The notes under the pieces were generated by a model. That model saw only the letters and a program-made list of their open reading frames with translations, was not told the origin of the DNA and searched no databases. Of a DNA stretch of 64,000 nt, positions 52,313 through 61,749 are shown one piece after another (the first letter of the stretch is position 1; every line of letters starts with the position of its first letter). The translations under genes were made by a program, and so were the position numbers. Origin of the DNA: Acidipila rosea (GTDB taxonomy: Bacteria > Acidobacteriota > Terriglobia > Terriglobales > Acidobacteriaceae); assembly GCF_004339725.1 (NCBI RefSeq), contig NZ_SMGK01000005.1, forward strand, positions 1 to 64,000, written 5' to 3'.

Positions 52313-53491
52313 ATGCCCAGACTGTGCCTGCCGATGTTGCTCGTTCTGTCCGTCTTTGCCGCTGTCCCGTGCCCGGCGCAGGGGCCGCTCGCCAACGCTC
52401 CGGCAATCCGCTGCTTCTACGAAAGTGGACTGCGGAGGAATGGCATCATCGGAAGCAGTCTCGTGCTTATCCGCGGGGGACAGGTGGTCTTTCGCGAGAA
52501 CTACGGGCTCCAGCGCCGGTCGCCCGATCAGCTGGTAGAGGACAGCACCACTTATCATTGGGCTTCGATCACCAAGACTTTTACCGGCATCGCTATCATG
52601 CAGCTCCGCGACCGAGGCCTGCTGTCACTGGACGATCCGCTCATCAAGTACATTCCGGAACTGGCGCAGGTGCATGATCCCTACGGCCCGATCGCGAAGG
52701 TCACCATCCGCCATGTCATGTCCCATTCGGGTGGCTTCCGCGACCCCACCTGGCCGTGGCGCGACCAGGACTGGCAGCCCTTCGAGCCGACCGAATGGTC
52801 TCAGCTCGTAGCCATGATGCCGTATACGAATGTCGCCTTCCCGCCGGGCAGCCGCTTCAGCTACTCCAACCTCGGCGTCATCTTTCTGGGTGAGATCATC
52901 GAGCGGCTCTCGGGCGACTCATACGAGACCTATATGGAGAAAAATGTTCTCCGGCCGCTCGGCATGGACCACTCTTACTTCGACCGCAGTCCGTATTTTC
53001 TGTTGCCCTACCGCTCCCATAGCTGGGACCTGAAGGACGGCCGGCTCACGGAAGACCCCTTCGACTTCAACACCGGCATCACGAGGTCCAATGGCGGGCT
53101 CAATGCGCCCATGCCCGACATGCTGGAGTATCTGGCTTTTCTGCTGGGCGACCCGGCGCACGAGGAAGAGTACAGCGTGGTCCTCAAACGATCGTCGCTC
53201 GAAGAGATGTGGAAGCCCTGTCTGCCCGTTATCCCGGACGACGATTTCCAGTCACGACCCGGCGCAAAGGACTTTGTGACGACAAGCTTCTTTGTGCATA
53301 ACGATGGCGGGCTGCGCCTGATTGGGCACGCCGGATGGCAAAACGGTTTTCGGAGCCACTTCTATATTGACCCGGCAACCCGCAGCGCCTATATCGTTGC
53401 CTACAATACCGACGCGCTGGACACCGCACAGAACACCCGCAACTTTGACTTCGAGCTGCGCGATTATCTGATCGATCATTTCTTTCGCTAG
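52313..53491 (+). CDS. secreted beta-lactamase-family serine hydrolase
   Basis: A 392-residue exported protein of the class C beta-lactamase/penicillin-binding-protein-like family (PF00144 type). ATG 52313 has GGAG upstream and gives a signal peptide (MPRLCLPMLLVLSVFAAVPC, cut near AQ23). The catalytic SxxK is Ser85-Ile-Thr-Lys88 in YHWASITKTFTG, the Tyr of the second motif is in FSYSNLGVIFLGE, and the third motif is HAG in LIGHAGWQNG. The usual role is hydrolysis of peptides, D-amino-acid compounds or esters in the periplasm. True beta-lactam hydrolysis is not indicated. The frame to 51965 overlaps the DUF4112 gene and is not used. Confidence 0.88.
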   Translation: MPRLCLPMLLVLSVFAAVPCPAQGPLANAPAIRCFYESGLRRNGIIGSSLVLIRGGQVVFRENYGLQRRSPDQLVEDSTTYHWASITKTFTGIAIMQLRDRGLLSLDDPLIKYIPELAQVHDPYGPIAKVTIRHVMSHSGGFRDPTWPWRDQDWQPFEPTEWSQLVAMMPYTNVAFPPGSRFSYSNLGVIFLGEIIERLSGDSYETYMEKNVLRPLGMDHSYFDRSPYFLLPYRSHSWDLKDGRLTEDPFDFNTGITRSNGGLNAPMPDMLEYLAFLLGDPAHEEEYSVVLKRSSLEEMWKPCLPVIPDDDFQSRPGAKDFVTTSFFVHNDGGLRLIGHAGWQNGFRSHFYIDPATRSAYIVAYNTDALDTAQNTRNFDFELRDYLIDHFFR

Positions 53492-53707
53492 GACGTCTTC
53501 GCCGCCCCAAAGTCGTCTCTTCTGCAGCTTTCCCGTTTCTTCTCCCGGGCTGGCCGTTATATCATCTGTGTGGGGTCGTGGTTTCCTCCCGGCCCGAAGC
53601 ACGCTTCGATCCAGGTCTTCCTTTTAACCGTTCCAGCGTCAACAGCAGAACGCGCCCACAGGGCAGAGGAAACGTGTGCGAGGCACATTACAATCACTCA
53701 GGAATCC

Positions 53708-55024
53708 ATGCGAGCAAAGACTGCAATCGTTCTCGGCGCCCAGTGGGGCGATGAAGGTAAAGGCAAGATCGTCGATGTACTTTCGGAGCGCTTCTCTGTC
53801 GTAGCCCGTTACGCCGGCGGCCACAATGCCGGACATACGGTCATCATCAGCGGCAAGAAGTTTATCCTCCAGCTCGTGCCTTGCGGCGTGCTGCGGCCTG
53901 ACTGCCGCGCGGTCATCGGCAACGGAGTTGTGCTCGACCCGATGGCTTTCCTTAAGGAAGTTGCCAAGCTGCGCGATCTCGGCGTCGATATCGATAACCA
54001 GCTCTTCGTCTCGAACCGCGCCCAGGTGATCCTCGAATATCACCGCATGATCGAGCTGGCCGCGGAGAGCGCGCCAGGACGGCAGAAGATCGGCACCACC
54101 AGCCGGGGCATCGGGCCTGCCTATGAAGATAAGATGGCCCGCAATGGCCTGCGGATCGTTGACCTGCTCAACCGCGACCTGCTGAAGACGCATATCGAAA
54201 ACGCCTGCCGCGAAAAGAACACCATCGCCCATGCGCTGTTCGGCACCAGCCCGCTTGATCCGGCCAAGATGTATGAGGACTACGCGCGTGCTGCTGAGCA
54301 GATTGCTCCCTTTGTCACCGACACCGCTGCGCTGCTCAACCAGGCGATCCGCGAGGGCGGCAGCGTCATGTTCGAGGGCGCGCAGGGCACGATGCTCGAC
54401 ATCGACCACGGAACCTATCCGTTTGTGACCTCCTCCTCTGCCACTGCCGGGGGAGCCGTCACCGGAACCGGCGTAGGCCCCACCGCGATCGGCACCGTCA
54501 TTGGCGTGACCAAGGCCTATGTGACCCGCGTGGGCGAGGGACCTTTCCCCACCGAGATTCACGATGCCGCAGGGGAAGTCCTGCGCGCACGCGGCCAGGA
54601 ATACGGGGCTGTCACAGGCCGCCCGCGCCGCTGCGGATGGCTTGACCTGCCGCTGCTGCGCTACTCCAACATGATCAACGGCACCGAGTGGCTGGTCGTC
54701 ACCAAGCTCGATGTGCTCGACGATCTGGAGGAGATTCCGGTCTGCACCGGCTATCGCATCGCAGGCAAGGAAGTCGATACGATGCCGGCCGATGTCCGCG
54801 GCCTCGAAGCCATCGAGCCTGTCTACACGAAGCTTAAGGGCTGGAGGGAGTCGACCGAGGGCGTTCCATCGTTTGAGAAGCTGCCCAAGGCCGCGCAGGA
54901 ATATTTGCGCTTCCTCGAGCGCGAGTCAGGCGCGAAGATCGGCATGATCTCGACCGGGCCGGACCGCGACCAGACCATGGCCCTGCCGGAGTTCGAGGCA
55001 GCGCTGAACAAGCTTCACGCATAA
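53708..55024 (+). CDS. purA: adenylosuccinate synthetase
   Basis: PurA joins IMP and aspartate with GTP to give adenylosuccinate, the first step from IMP to AMP. The 438-residue protein starts at ATG 53708 (AGGAA upstream); the extra 46 residues to 53570 are not conserved. Landmarks: GAQWGDEGKGK with catalytic Asp15, GGHNAGHTV, GNGVVLDPMAF, TSRGIGPAYEDK, EGAQGTMLDIDHGTYPFVTSSS, VTRVGEGPFPTEI, and TGRPRRCGWLDLP. Length is normal. It is followed after 18 bases by the ABM-family gene. The purM-purN pair is 49 kb away. Confidence 0.97.
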   Translation: MRAKTAIVLGAQWGDEGKGKIVDVLSERFSVVARYAGGHNAGHTVIISGKKFILQLVPCGVLRPDCRAVIGNGVVLDPMAFLKEVAKLRDLGVDIDNQLFVSNRAQVILEYHRMIELAAESAPGRQKIGTTSRGIGPAYEDKMARNGLRIVDLLNRDLLKTHIENACREKNTIAHALFGTSPLDPAKMYEDYARAAEQIAPFVTDTAALLNQAIREGGSVMFEGAQGTMLDIDHGTYPFVTSSSATAGGAVTGTGVGPTAIGTVIGVTKAYVTRVGEGPFPTEIHDAAGEVLRARGQEYGAVTGRPRRCGWLDLPLLRYSNMINGTEWLVVTKLDVLDDLEEIPVCTGYRIAGKEVDTMPADVRGLEAIEPVYTKLKGWRESTEGVPSFEKLPKAAQEYLRFLERESGAKIGMISTGPDRDQTMALPEFEAALNKLHA

Positions 55025-55042
55025 CAGAAAGGTATCCGCGCG

Positions 55043-55330
55043 ATGGTCAGTTTCTTGGTAAGAATGAGGTTTGCAAACGACGACCGCGCCCGCGTGAACG
55101 AGGCGGTGCTCAAGGCTACAGAAGCTTCCCGCAAGGAGCCCGGCTGCGTCACCTACGTTCCGCACTGGACCGAGGCCGAGGCAGACACCCTGGTGATCTA
55201 TGAGCAGTACATAGACACCGCTGCGCACGAAGCTCATCGCGCCTCCGCCCATTTCCAGGAGTATGTGATCGGCGGCCTCTACCAGATGATGCGCGAGCGC
55301 GCAGTAGAGAACCTCTCAGCGATCCTCTAA
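55043..55330 (+). CDS. antibiotic-biosynthesis-monooxygenase (ABM) domain protein
   Basis: A 95-residue protein with the dimeric ferredoxin-like ABM/YgiN fold. The pattern is EASRKEPGCVTYVPHWTEAE followed by ADTLVIYEQYIDTAAHEAHRAS and AHFQEYV. Members act as quinol or small-molecule monooxygenases without a cofactor, or simply bind hydrophobic compounds. Substrate is unknown. It shares an operon with purA (18-base gap) and is followed by a strong bidirectional terminator. The start ATG is 55043. Confidence 0.85.
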   Translation: MVSFLVRMRFANDDRARVNEAVLKATEASRKEPGCVTYVPHWTEAEADTLVIYEQYIDTAAHEAHRASAHFQEYVIGGLYQMMRERAVENLSAIL

Positions 55331-55337
55331 ATAAACC

Positions 55338-55374
55338 AAAAGCCCCGCGTCTCGTGCTGAGATGCGGGGCTTTT
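55338..55374. terminator. bidirectional terminator between the ABM gene and ndk
   Basis: AAAAGCCCCGC (55338-55348) pairs with GCGGGGCTTTT (55364-55374) around a loop that adds TCTC/GAGA. The A and T ends suit the convergent genes on either side. Confidence 0.85.
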
Positions 55375-55393
55375 GTTGTGTCTGGAAGGTTGT

Positions 55394-55810
55394 TTAGACC
55401 AGTTCGTACCCGGCAAAGAAATAGCCGATTTCGAAGTTCGCCGTGTCCTCGGCATCGGAGCCGTGGATGGCATTCTCTTCGATCGAACCCGCAAACTTCT
55501 TACGGATGGTGCCCTCTTCGGCATTCGCCGGATTGGTCGCGCCCATCAGCTTGCGCAGGTCTGCAATTGCGTTTTCTTTTTCGAGCACCATCGGAAAGAT
55601 GGGGCCGGAGGACATGAACTCTGTCAGAGAACCGAAGAAGGGCCGTGCGCTGTGCACATGATAGAACCCCTCAGCCTGCGTCTTCGAGATGGAAACCTTC
55701 TTGATGGCGACGATCTTGAATCCCGCCTTTTCGATCTCGGCGAGAATGGCCCCGGTGTGGCCCTTGCGAACAGCGTCCGGCTTGATGATGCTGAAAGTGC
55801 GTTGCGACAT
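55394..55810 (-). CDS. ndk: nucleoside-diphosphate kinase
   Basis: Ndk transfers phosphate between nucleoside tri- and diphosphates. The 138-residue protein has the family opening [18 protein letters not shown], the [15 protein letters not shown] region, [17 protein letters not shown], and active-site His116 in [17 protein letters not shown]. The spacing is normal. Ndk often works with the GTP-forming SucCD enzyme, and here it is directly downstream of sucD with a 32-base gap, so an operon sucC-sucD-ndk is likely. It converges on the ABM gene. Confidence 0.96.
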   Translation of the reverse strand: MSQRTFSIIKPDAVRKGHTGAILAEIEKAGFKIVAIKKVSISKTQAEGFYHVHSARPFFGSLTEFMSSGPIFPMVLEKENAIADLRKLMGATNPANAEEGTIRKKFAGSIEENAIHGSDAEDTANFEIGYFFAGYELV

Positions 55811-55842
55811 AACTTGCGTATTAGCTCCTGAGTAAATCTCTG

Positions 55843-56715
55843 TTATTTGCCGATAACGCGAGCGACGGTCTCGCCGATCGCTGCGGGTGATTCCACGACG
55901 TGAATGCCGGCTGCCGTCAGAGCCTTCATCTTTTCGGCCGCGGTGCCCTGTCCACCGGAGATGATTGCGCCTGCGTGGCCCATGCGGCGCCCCGGAGGTG
56001 CAGTCTGCCCGGCGATAAAGCCCACAACCGGCTTCTTCACATGCTGCTTGACGTACTCGGCCGCAGTTTCTTCCGCGGTGCCGCCGATTTCGCCGATCAG
56101 GATGATTGCCTCTGTCTCCGGGTCTTCGTTGAGCAGCCTGAGCGCGTCGATGTGCGTGGTGCCGATGATCGGGTCCCCACCGATGCCGATGGCGGTGGAC
56201 TGTCCGATGCCGCGCTGGGTCAGCTGATACACGGCCTCATAGGTCAGCGTGCCGGAGCGGGAAACGATGCCGACATTGCCTTCCTTGTGAATCCGTCCGG
56301 GCATGATGCCGATCTTCGCTTTGCCAGGCGAGATGACGCCGGGGCAGTTCGGTCCCACCAGGGTGGACTTGGAGTGCTTAAGCACGCTCCAGACCTTCAC
56401 CATGTCGTTGACCGGAATGCCTTCGGTGATGCAGATGATCAGCGGCAGGCCTGCTTCGTTGGCTTCAAGAATCGCATCGGCCGCGAACGGTGGAGGTACG
56501 AAGATGACCGTCGCGTTGGCCCCGGTCTGCTCGACCGCGTCCTGCACGGTGTCGAATACCGGCCAGCCCTCGTGCGTGGAGCCACCCTTGCCGGGTGTCA
56601 CTCCTCCGACGACCTTGGTGCCGTACTCGGCGCAGCCCTTCGCGTGGAAGGTGCCTTCTTTGCCGGTGATGCCCTGCACAATGAGGCGAGTATTTTTGTC
56701 TACAAGAACCGCCAT
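55843..56715 (-). CDS. sucD: succinyl-CoA synthetase, alpha subunit
   Basis: SucD holds the phosphohistidine site of succinate-CoA ligase, which makes ATP or GTP in the TCA cycle. The 290-residue protein has the CoA-binding [72 protein letters not shown], and active-site His247 in [20 protein letters not shown]. It follows sucC after two bases. The E2 of a 2-oxoacid dehydrogenase is 20 kb away; the TCA cycle genes are therefore split. Confidence 0.97.
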   Translation of the reverse strand: MAVLVDKNTRLIVQGITGKEGTFHAKGCAEYGTKVVGGVTPGKGGSTHEGWPVFDTVQDAVEQTGANATVIFVPPPFAADAILEANEAGLPLIICITEGIPVNDMVKVWSVLKHSKSTLVGPNCPGVISPGKAKIGIMPGRIHKEGNVGIVSRSGTLTYEAVYQLTQRGIGQSTAIGIGGDPIIGTTHIDALRLLNEDPETEAIILIGEIGGTAEETAAEYVKQHVKKPVVGFIAGQTAPPGRRMGHAGAIISGGQGTAAEKMKALTAAGIHVVESPAAIGETVARVIGK

Positions 56716-56717
56716 GT

Positions 56718-57896
56718 CTACTTGCCTCCCTTGGTCGCAGCAACAACCTTTTCTGCTGCGTCCTGCATTGTGTCGCCAACGATGAACTTCAGTCCGGAAT
56801 CCTTCAAAATCTGCCGGCCCTCTTCGACGTTCGTTCCTTCGAGGCGAAGCACGACGGGTACGGTAACGCCAAGATTCTTTGCCGCCTGCACCACGCCCTG
56901 TGCCAGCGTATCCACGCGCAGAATGCCGCCGAAGATGTTGATGAAGACAGCCTGCACGTTCTTGTCCGAGAGCAGAATCTCAAAGGCGTGCTCAATCTGC
57001 TGCTGATTAGCGCCGCCGCCCACGTCAAGGAAGTTCGCCGGGCTGCCGCCCGCGTACTGGATGATGTCCATGGTCGCCATGGCCAGGCCTGCCCCGTTGA
57101 CCATGCAGGCGATGTTGCCATCGAGCTTGATGTAGTTCAGCGCATACTTTGACGCCTCTACCTCAAGTGGATCTTCCTCGGCGACGTCACGCAGTTCCTT
57201 CAGTTCCTTGTGCCGGAACATCGCGTTATCGTCGAAGTTGATCTTGCAGTCCAGAGCAAAGAGCTTGTCATCCTTCGTCGTGATGAAGGGATTGATCTCC
57301 AGCAGGGAAGCATCGGTATCAACGTAGACCTTGTAGAGGCCCATCATGAACTTGACGGCCTCATTGATCTGGTTCGGCTTGAGGCCGAGCGCGAAGGCCA
57401 GCTGCCGTGCCTGATAGGGCTGGAAGCCGATGGCCGGCTCGATATACGCCTTGTGAATCGCCTTCGGATCCTTGGCGGCGACCTCCTCGATCTCCATTCC
57501 GCCCGCCTTCGACGCCATGAAGACCAGCTTCGCAGCTGCGCGATCCAGCACGATGCCGAGGTAGAGCTCGCGGTCAATGGCCGCCGTCTCCTCGATCAGC
57601 AGGCGCTGCACCTTCTGCCCCTGTGGCCCGGTCTGGTGGGTCACCAGCTGCATGCCGAGGATCTGCTTTGCGTACTGCTCGGCTTCCTCGATGTTCTTCG
57701 CGACCTTCACGCCGCCGCCCTTGCCGCGGCCTCCGGCGTGAATCTGGGCCTTGACGACTACCCCATTCGCGCCGTTGCTGAAGAGCCTCTTAGCGACGTC
57801 CAACGCTTCGTCGAGCGTGTTCGCCACCTCGCCCCGCGGCACGGCAACGCCGTATTTCGCGAGAATGTCTTTTGCCTGGTACTCGTGAATTTTCAT
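56718..57896 (-). CDS. sucC: succinyl-CoA synthetase, beta subunit
   Basis: SucC binds the nucleotide and succinate. The 392-residue protein starts at ATG 57896 ([17 protein letters not shown]), the usual N-terminus; the longer frame to 57980 is unrelated. It has the ATP-grasp motifs [20 protein letters not shown] and [16 protein letters not shown], the acidic metal residues [15 protein letters not shown] (here [17 protein letters not shown]), the succinate loop [14 protein letters not shown] and [13 protein letters not shown]. Translation coupling with sucD is likely. Confidence 0.97.
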   Translation of the reverse strand: MKIHEYQAKDILAKYGVAVPRGEVANTLDEALDVAKRLFSNGANGVVVKAQIHAGGRGKGGGVKVAKNIEEAEQYAKQILGMQLVTHQTGPQGQKVQRLLIEETAAIDRELYLGIVLDRAAAKLVFMASKAGGMEIEEVAAKDPKAIHKAYIEPAIGFQPYQARQLAFALGLKPNQINEAVKFMMGLYKVYVDTDASLLEINPFITTKDDKLFALDCKINFDDNAMFRHKELKELRDVAEEDPLEVEASKYALNYIKLDGNIACMVNGAGLAMATMDIIQYAGGSPANFLDVGGGANQQQIEHAFEILLSDKNVQAVFINIFGGILRVDTLAQGVVQAAKNLGVTVPVVLRLEGTNVEEGRQILKDSGLKFIVGDTMQDAAEKVVAATKGGK

Positions 57897-58190
57897 ATAA
57901 GAATTTCGGTAAATATTCCCTGTTGCCGCTTCCGTTCGCAGCCGCCCAGGGGTCCTTACGCAACGCGTGCCGTAAGTCATACAGCAGACTCTTCATACTA
58001 GCGGACGCAAAGTCAACGGGCAAACAGCCGCGGCCGCCAGGCCCGTCATTTCTAACGATCCTGCACATCCAGAGGCCTCTTCGCAGGGGTACAGGACCTG
58101 CAGCCTGCAGACCATGCAACGCCAGCCAGCCAGCCCGGCGATTCCTCCACGGGCGGCAGGAGTTTCCTTGCCGGCGCGGCCTTCGGTACG

Positions 58191-59255
58191 ATGACAGCAC
58201 CGATGGCCACGCTTAAAGACCTGCTCATTGCCACAATTGGCGAACACCGCCCGCTCACCCGCGCAGAATCTCATGCGGCGCTCAACGCCATGCTTGGCGG
58301 GGACGCGAGCGATGTGGAGATTGCGGCGCTGCTCACTTCGATTGCTGTGCGCGGTGAGACGGCGGACGAACTCACCGGCTTTGCCGAGGCCATGCGCGCT
58401 TTGGCGGTGCCCCTGCCACTCACTGAGGCGGAGCGTGCGCAGCTCGTGGACACCTGCGGCACGGGCGGCGATGGCATGGGGACCTTCAATATTTCGACTG
58501 CGGCGGCACTGGTTGCTGCTGCCGCCGGCGCCCGCGTGGCCAAGCACGGCAACCGTGGCGTCACCTCAAAATGCGGCTCGGCAGATGTTCTCGAAGCGCT
58601 GGGTGTGCCCGTGGATCTGCCTCCTGCGCAGGCCGTCGAATGCCTCCGCGCTACCGGATTCATGTTCCTCTATGCGCCGCTCCTTCACCCGGCCATGAAG
58701 CGCGTCCAGCCGGTACGGCGGGCGCTGGGCTTCCGGACCATCTTCAACCTCGCCGGCCCGCTGACGAACCCGGCTGGGGCACAGGCGCAGGTGATGGGCG
58801 TCTTTGCCGAAGATAAGCTGGTGCCCGTGGCCGAGGCCATGTCGCGGCTGGGGATCCGCTCGGCGATGGCCGTACATGCGCGTGATGGTCTGGATGAGAT
58901 CGGCCTCTGCGAAACCGATGCCGTAGTGGTGAACGAGCACAATCGGCTGTCCAAGGTCGTCATTGCACCGGAAGAGGCTGGCCTGCCACCCGCATCGATT
59001 GCGGAGTTGCGCGGCGGAAGCACCGCGGAGGAGAGCGCAGCCATGATCGAAAGCATCCTGCAGGGCGCATCGGGGCCGCGGCGAGATATCGTCCTGCTCA
59101 ATGCAGCAGCGGCGCTCAGGGTGGCAGGGCTGGTGGCGGATCTCCGCGAAGGGGTGGAGCGTTGTGCGGACGCAGTGGATTCCGGAGCCGCAGTGTGTAC
59201 CCTCGCTGCGCTGCGGCAGGTCCGGCAGGAACAGAAATCGCAATCTCGTGTTTAA
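58191..59255 (+). CDS. trpD: anthranilate phosphoribosyltransferase
   Basis: TrpD makes phosphoribosyl-anthranilate from anthranilate and PRPP in tryptophan synthesis. The 354-residue protein has VDTCGTGGDGMGTFNIST, KHGNRGVTSKCGSADVLEALGV, the anthranilate-binding loop MKRVQPVRRALGFRTIFNL, and GPLTNPAGAQAQVMGVFA. The start may be ATG 58191 or ATG 58203 (12 bases later). No other trp gene is next to it, so it is an isolated member of the pathway. A 295-base gap with only small dyads precedes it. Confidence 0.95.
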   Translation: MTAPMATLKDLLIATIGEHRPLTRAESHAALNAMLGGDASDVEIAALLTSIAVRGETADELTGFAEAMRALAVPLPLTEAERAQLVDTCGTGGDGMGTFNISTAAALVAAAAGARVAKHGNRGVTSKCGSADVLEALGVPVDLPPAQAVECLRATGFMFLYAPLLHPAMKRVQPVRRALGFRTIFNLAGPLTNPAGAQAQVMGVFAEDKLVPVAEAMSRLGIRSAMAVHARDGLDEIGLCETDAVVVNEHNRLSKVVIAPEEAGLPPASIAELRGGSTAEESAAMIESILQGASGPRRDIVLLNAAAALRVAGLVADLREGVERCADAVDSGAAVCTLAALRQVRQEQKSQSRV

Positions 59256-59277
59256 CCGGCATACGGAGGCAGGAACG

Positions 59278-60030
59278 ATGAAGATGCGAAGCATGGCAGG
59301 AGCAGTTGCGGGGCTGTTTTTGGTGGCTGGCCTGGCGCGGGCGCAAACGCCGACCATCCAGATAGACAGAAACAATCGGACAATTGCCGTCACCACCAGC
59401 GATTCAGCCAGTGCAGACGCGGACGCGGCGATCGTTCATATCGGCTTCAAGGACTACGCGTCCGATGCGAACGCAGCCTACGCGGCAGGTTCGAAGAGCT
59501 CGAACGCCGTCGCGTCGGCGCTGAAGGCTCTGGGCGTTGAAAAGCAGAATATCGAGAGCGAATCTCAGGGCGTCGCGGAAGTCCAGCCCTTTGAGCTGCA
59601 GAACCTGTCCCCGGCGGAGCGGCTGATACGCAAGTACAGCGTTCAGCAGTCCTGGAGCGTCAAGGTCAAGGCGCAGGATGCGGCGAAGACTCTCGATGCC
59701 GCGATCAAGGCCGGAGCCAACAACAGCGGCCAGATCGACTGGACCGTGAATGATGACGACTCTCTGCAGGCCCAGGCCGCAGCCCGGGCGCTCCAGCGGG
59801 CGCGGGCCATCGCCGGGCAAATGGCCAAAGGCCTCGGCGCCCAGCTCGGCTCTCTGATGTATGCCAGCAATGAGGCGCCGCAGAGGCCGGTCTTCGCTCT
59901 CAAGGGCCGTGCAGCCATGACGATGGAAGCGGGCAGCGCCTCGGGACAGCAGAAAGTTGAGCCCCTGAGCCTCTCTCCACGCCGCGTCGAGAGGTCGGCT
60001 ACGGTCTACGCTGTCTTCGCCATTGAATAG
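59278..60030 (+). CDS. secreted SIMPL-domain protein
   Basis: A 250-residue protein of the SIMPL/DUF541 family. ATG 59278 has AGGA upstream and gives a signal peptide (MKMRSMAGAVAGLFLVAGLA); the earlier frame to 59101 overlaps trpD. The mature part has DADAAIVHIGFKDYASDANAAY, EKQNIESESQGVAEVQP, and ALQRARAIAGQMAKGLG, the typical helix pair of the domain. Proteins of this family are periplasmic and form large oligomers; the function is poorly known and has been linked to oxidative stress. It is 22 bases after trpD but probably has no metabolic connection. Confidence 0.85.
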   Translation: MKMRSMAGAVAGLFLVAGLARAQTPTIQIDRNNRTIAVTTSDSASADADAAIVHIGFKDYASDANAAYAAGSKSSNAVASALKALGVEKQNIESESQGVAEVQPFELQNLSPAERLIRKYSVQQSWSVKVKAQDAAKTLDAAIKAGANNSGQIDWTVNDDDSLQAQAAARALQRARAIAGQMAKGLGAQLGSLMYASNEAPQRPVFALKGRAAMTMEAGSASGQQKVEPLSLSPRRVERSATVYAVFAIE

Positions 60031-60076
60031 CTTTCCGTGGCATACATCCCGCTCTGAGGCTTAATCTGATAACGAC

Positions 60077-60895
60077 ATGCCACGCTACCCATACCGCGAT
60101 CTGCATCCCTCCCGCGAGGCCGAAGAGGTCTTCACGCGCTGGATTACCTACCTCGACGAAGAGTTCACCAAGCACAGAAAGCCTGCCCTCCGCGCCGAGC
60201 TTGTCCACGACAATCTGCACCAGTTGATGCTCGGCCAGCCCAAGGGCGGCAAGCTCAACTTCACCCTCACCAGCGAGTTGCCCTTTAACGTGCTGCAGCT
60301 CTCCTTCGACTCGAAGAACGTCACCCTGGAGCCTGAGTACTACGGCGATATCGACGAGGAGAAATACGCCTGCATCAAGCCGCTGATCTACTTCTGGCAG
60401 ATGTTCGACCGCTCTCCTGTTTCGCTGAACCATTGGCTCGGTTTCCGCTTTCGCGCCATGCTGGGCAAGCACATCTTCAAGCACATCGGCAGCAACGTGA
60501 AGATCTTCCACGGGGTCGAGTTCAGCTACGGCTACAACCTGACCATCGAAGACAACTGCGTGATCCACAAGTACGTCATGCTCGATGACCGCGGCGAGAT
60601 CATCATCAAAAAAGGCACCTCCATCTCCGACTACTCGGCGATTTACTCGCATGCTCATGACCCGGTCGACTCCAGCATTGTTGAGAACCGGCAGACCGTT
60701 ATCGGGCCCGGTGCGCGGCTCACCTATCACTCATCGGTGATGGCCGGCGTCAGCATCGGCGAAGATGCCATGCTCGGCGCGATGGGCGTGGCGACAAAGC
60801 CTGTCGCCGACCACTCCATCGTCGGCGGAGTGCCGGCCCGCGAACTCAAGCGGAAGGATCAGGCGCGGCGGTTTGAAGATGAGGGCCAGAACTGA
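60077..60895 (+). CDS. hexapeptide-repeat acyltransferase
   Basis: A 272-residue left-handed beta-helix acyltransferase. An N-terminal region of about 130 residues (EEVFTRWITYLDEEFTKHR; FRFRAMLGKHIFKHIGSNV) precedes hexapeptide turns IFHGVEFSYGYNLTIEDNCVIHKYV, IIIKKGTSISDYSAIYSHAHDP and VIGPGARLTYHSSVMAGVSIG, with the usual His of the active site in YSHAHDP. The C-terminal MGVATKPVADHSIVGGVPARELKRK is a family signature. It may acetylate sugars or lipids of the envelope; substrate is unknown. It overlaps the next gene by one base (TGATG), so they are translationally coupled. Confidence 0.85.
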   Translation: MPRYPYRDLHPSREAEEVFTRWITYLDEEFTKHRKPALRAELVHDNLHQLMLGQPKGGKLNFTLTSELPFNVLQLSFDSKNVTLEPEYYGDIDEEKYACIKPLIYFWQMFDRSPVSLNHWLGFRFRAMLGKHIFKHIGSNVKIFHGVEFSYGYNLTIEDNCVIHKYVMLDDRGEIIIKKGTSISDYSAIYSHAHDPVDSSIVENRQTVIGPGARLTYHSSVMAGVSIGEDAMLGAMGVATKPVADHSIVGGVPARELKRKDQARRFEDEGQN

Positions 60896-61704
60896 TGCGC
60901 TACTGCCGCTTTCTGCTTGACGGCAAGGTTGCTCACTATGGCGCGGTTGAAAACCGCAACGGTGTGGAAACCATCACGCGGCTCCTGCCTTCTCCTGAGG
61001 ATGCTTCCGCCGCTGCAGCTTCCGTGGGGGAGTTTCAGCCGCTTCCGCTGGGCGAAGCGAAGCTGCTCGCCCCGGTCACACCCTCGAAGATCGTCTGCAT
61101 CGGCCGCAACTACCGCGATCATGCCGCGGAACTCGGCAATGACGTTCCCCGGGAGCCGCTTCTCTTTCTCAAGCCTCCCTCCTCGATCATCGCGTCCGGG
61201 GATCAGATTGAGATGCCATCCCTCTCGCAGCGCGTCGACTACGAGGGCGAGCTGGGAATCGTCATCGGCCGGCGTGCGCGCCACATCGGCGCGGCGGAGG
61301 ATGTCCGCGGCTATATCCGGGGCTACACCATCGTCAACGACGTCACTGCCCGCGATCTGCAGAAGTCCGATGGCCAGTGGTCACGCGCCAAAGGGTTCGA
61401 TACCTTCTGTCCGGTCGGGCCGCTCGTCACCGATGAAATTGACCCTTTTGCCGGCATCCGGGTCCAGACCCACCTCAATGGGGAGCTGCGTCAGGATGGC
61501 ACCACTCGCGACCTTATCTTCCCCATCGATCACCTGCTCCGCTACATCACTGCTGCGATGACGCTTATGCCCGGCGACCTGGTCGCCACCGGCACTCCGG
61601 CAGGGGTTGGCCCGATGCAGCCAGGGGATACGGTCAGCGTCACCGTTGAGGGAATTGGTACACTCTTAAATAGAGCGGAGCGCGGTTCGACCGCATCCAA
61701 CTAA
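60895..61704 (+). CDS. fumarylacetoacetate hydrolase family protein
   Basis: A 269-residue FAH-fold protein. The C-terminal domain has KIVCIGRNYRDHAAELGND, DYEGELGIVIGRRARHIG with the metal-binding Glu pair, GYTIVNDVTARDLQ, WSRAKGFDTFCPVGP and the end ATGTPAGVGPMQPGD. The first 70 residues are a FAH-type N-terminal domain. Such enzymes hydrolyse or decarboxylate diketo acids in aromatic or sugar-acid degradation, and some are acylpyruvases. The exact substrate is unknown. It is translationally coupled to the acyltransferase gene. Confidence 0.9.
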   Translation: MRYCRFLLDGKVAHYGAVENRNGVETITRLLPSPEDASAAAASVGEFQPLPLGEAKLLAPVTPSKIVCIGRNYRDHAAELGNDVPREPLLFLKPPSSIIASGDQIEMPSLSQRVDYEGELGIVIGRRARHIGAAEDVRGYIRGYTIVNDVTARDLQKSDGQWSRAKGFDTFCPVGPLVTDEIDPFAGIRVQTHLNGELRQDGTTRDLIFPIDHLLRYITAAMTLMPGDLVATGTPAGVGPMQPGDTVSVTVEGIGTLLNRAERGSTASN

Positions 61705-61749
61705 GTGATCGCGTCTTTCAATGCAGGCGCAGAAATCAGGAGAATTCTT

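Noticed and set aside
52313..53491. True beta-lactamase resistance gene
   Set aside because: The SxxK, Tyr and HxG motifs are those of the broad serine-hydrolase/PBP-like family, which mostly lacks beta-lactam hydrolysis. The third motif is HAG and not KTG.
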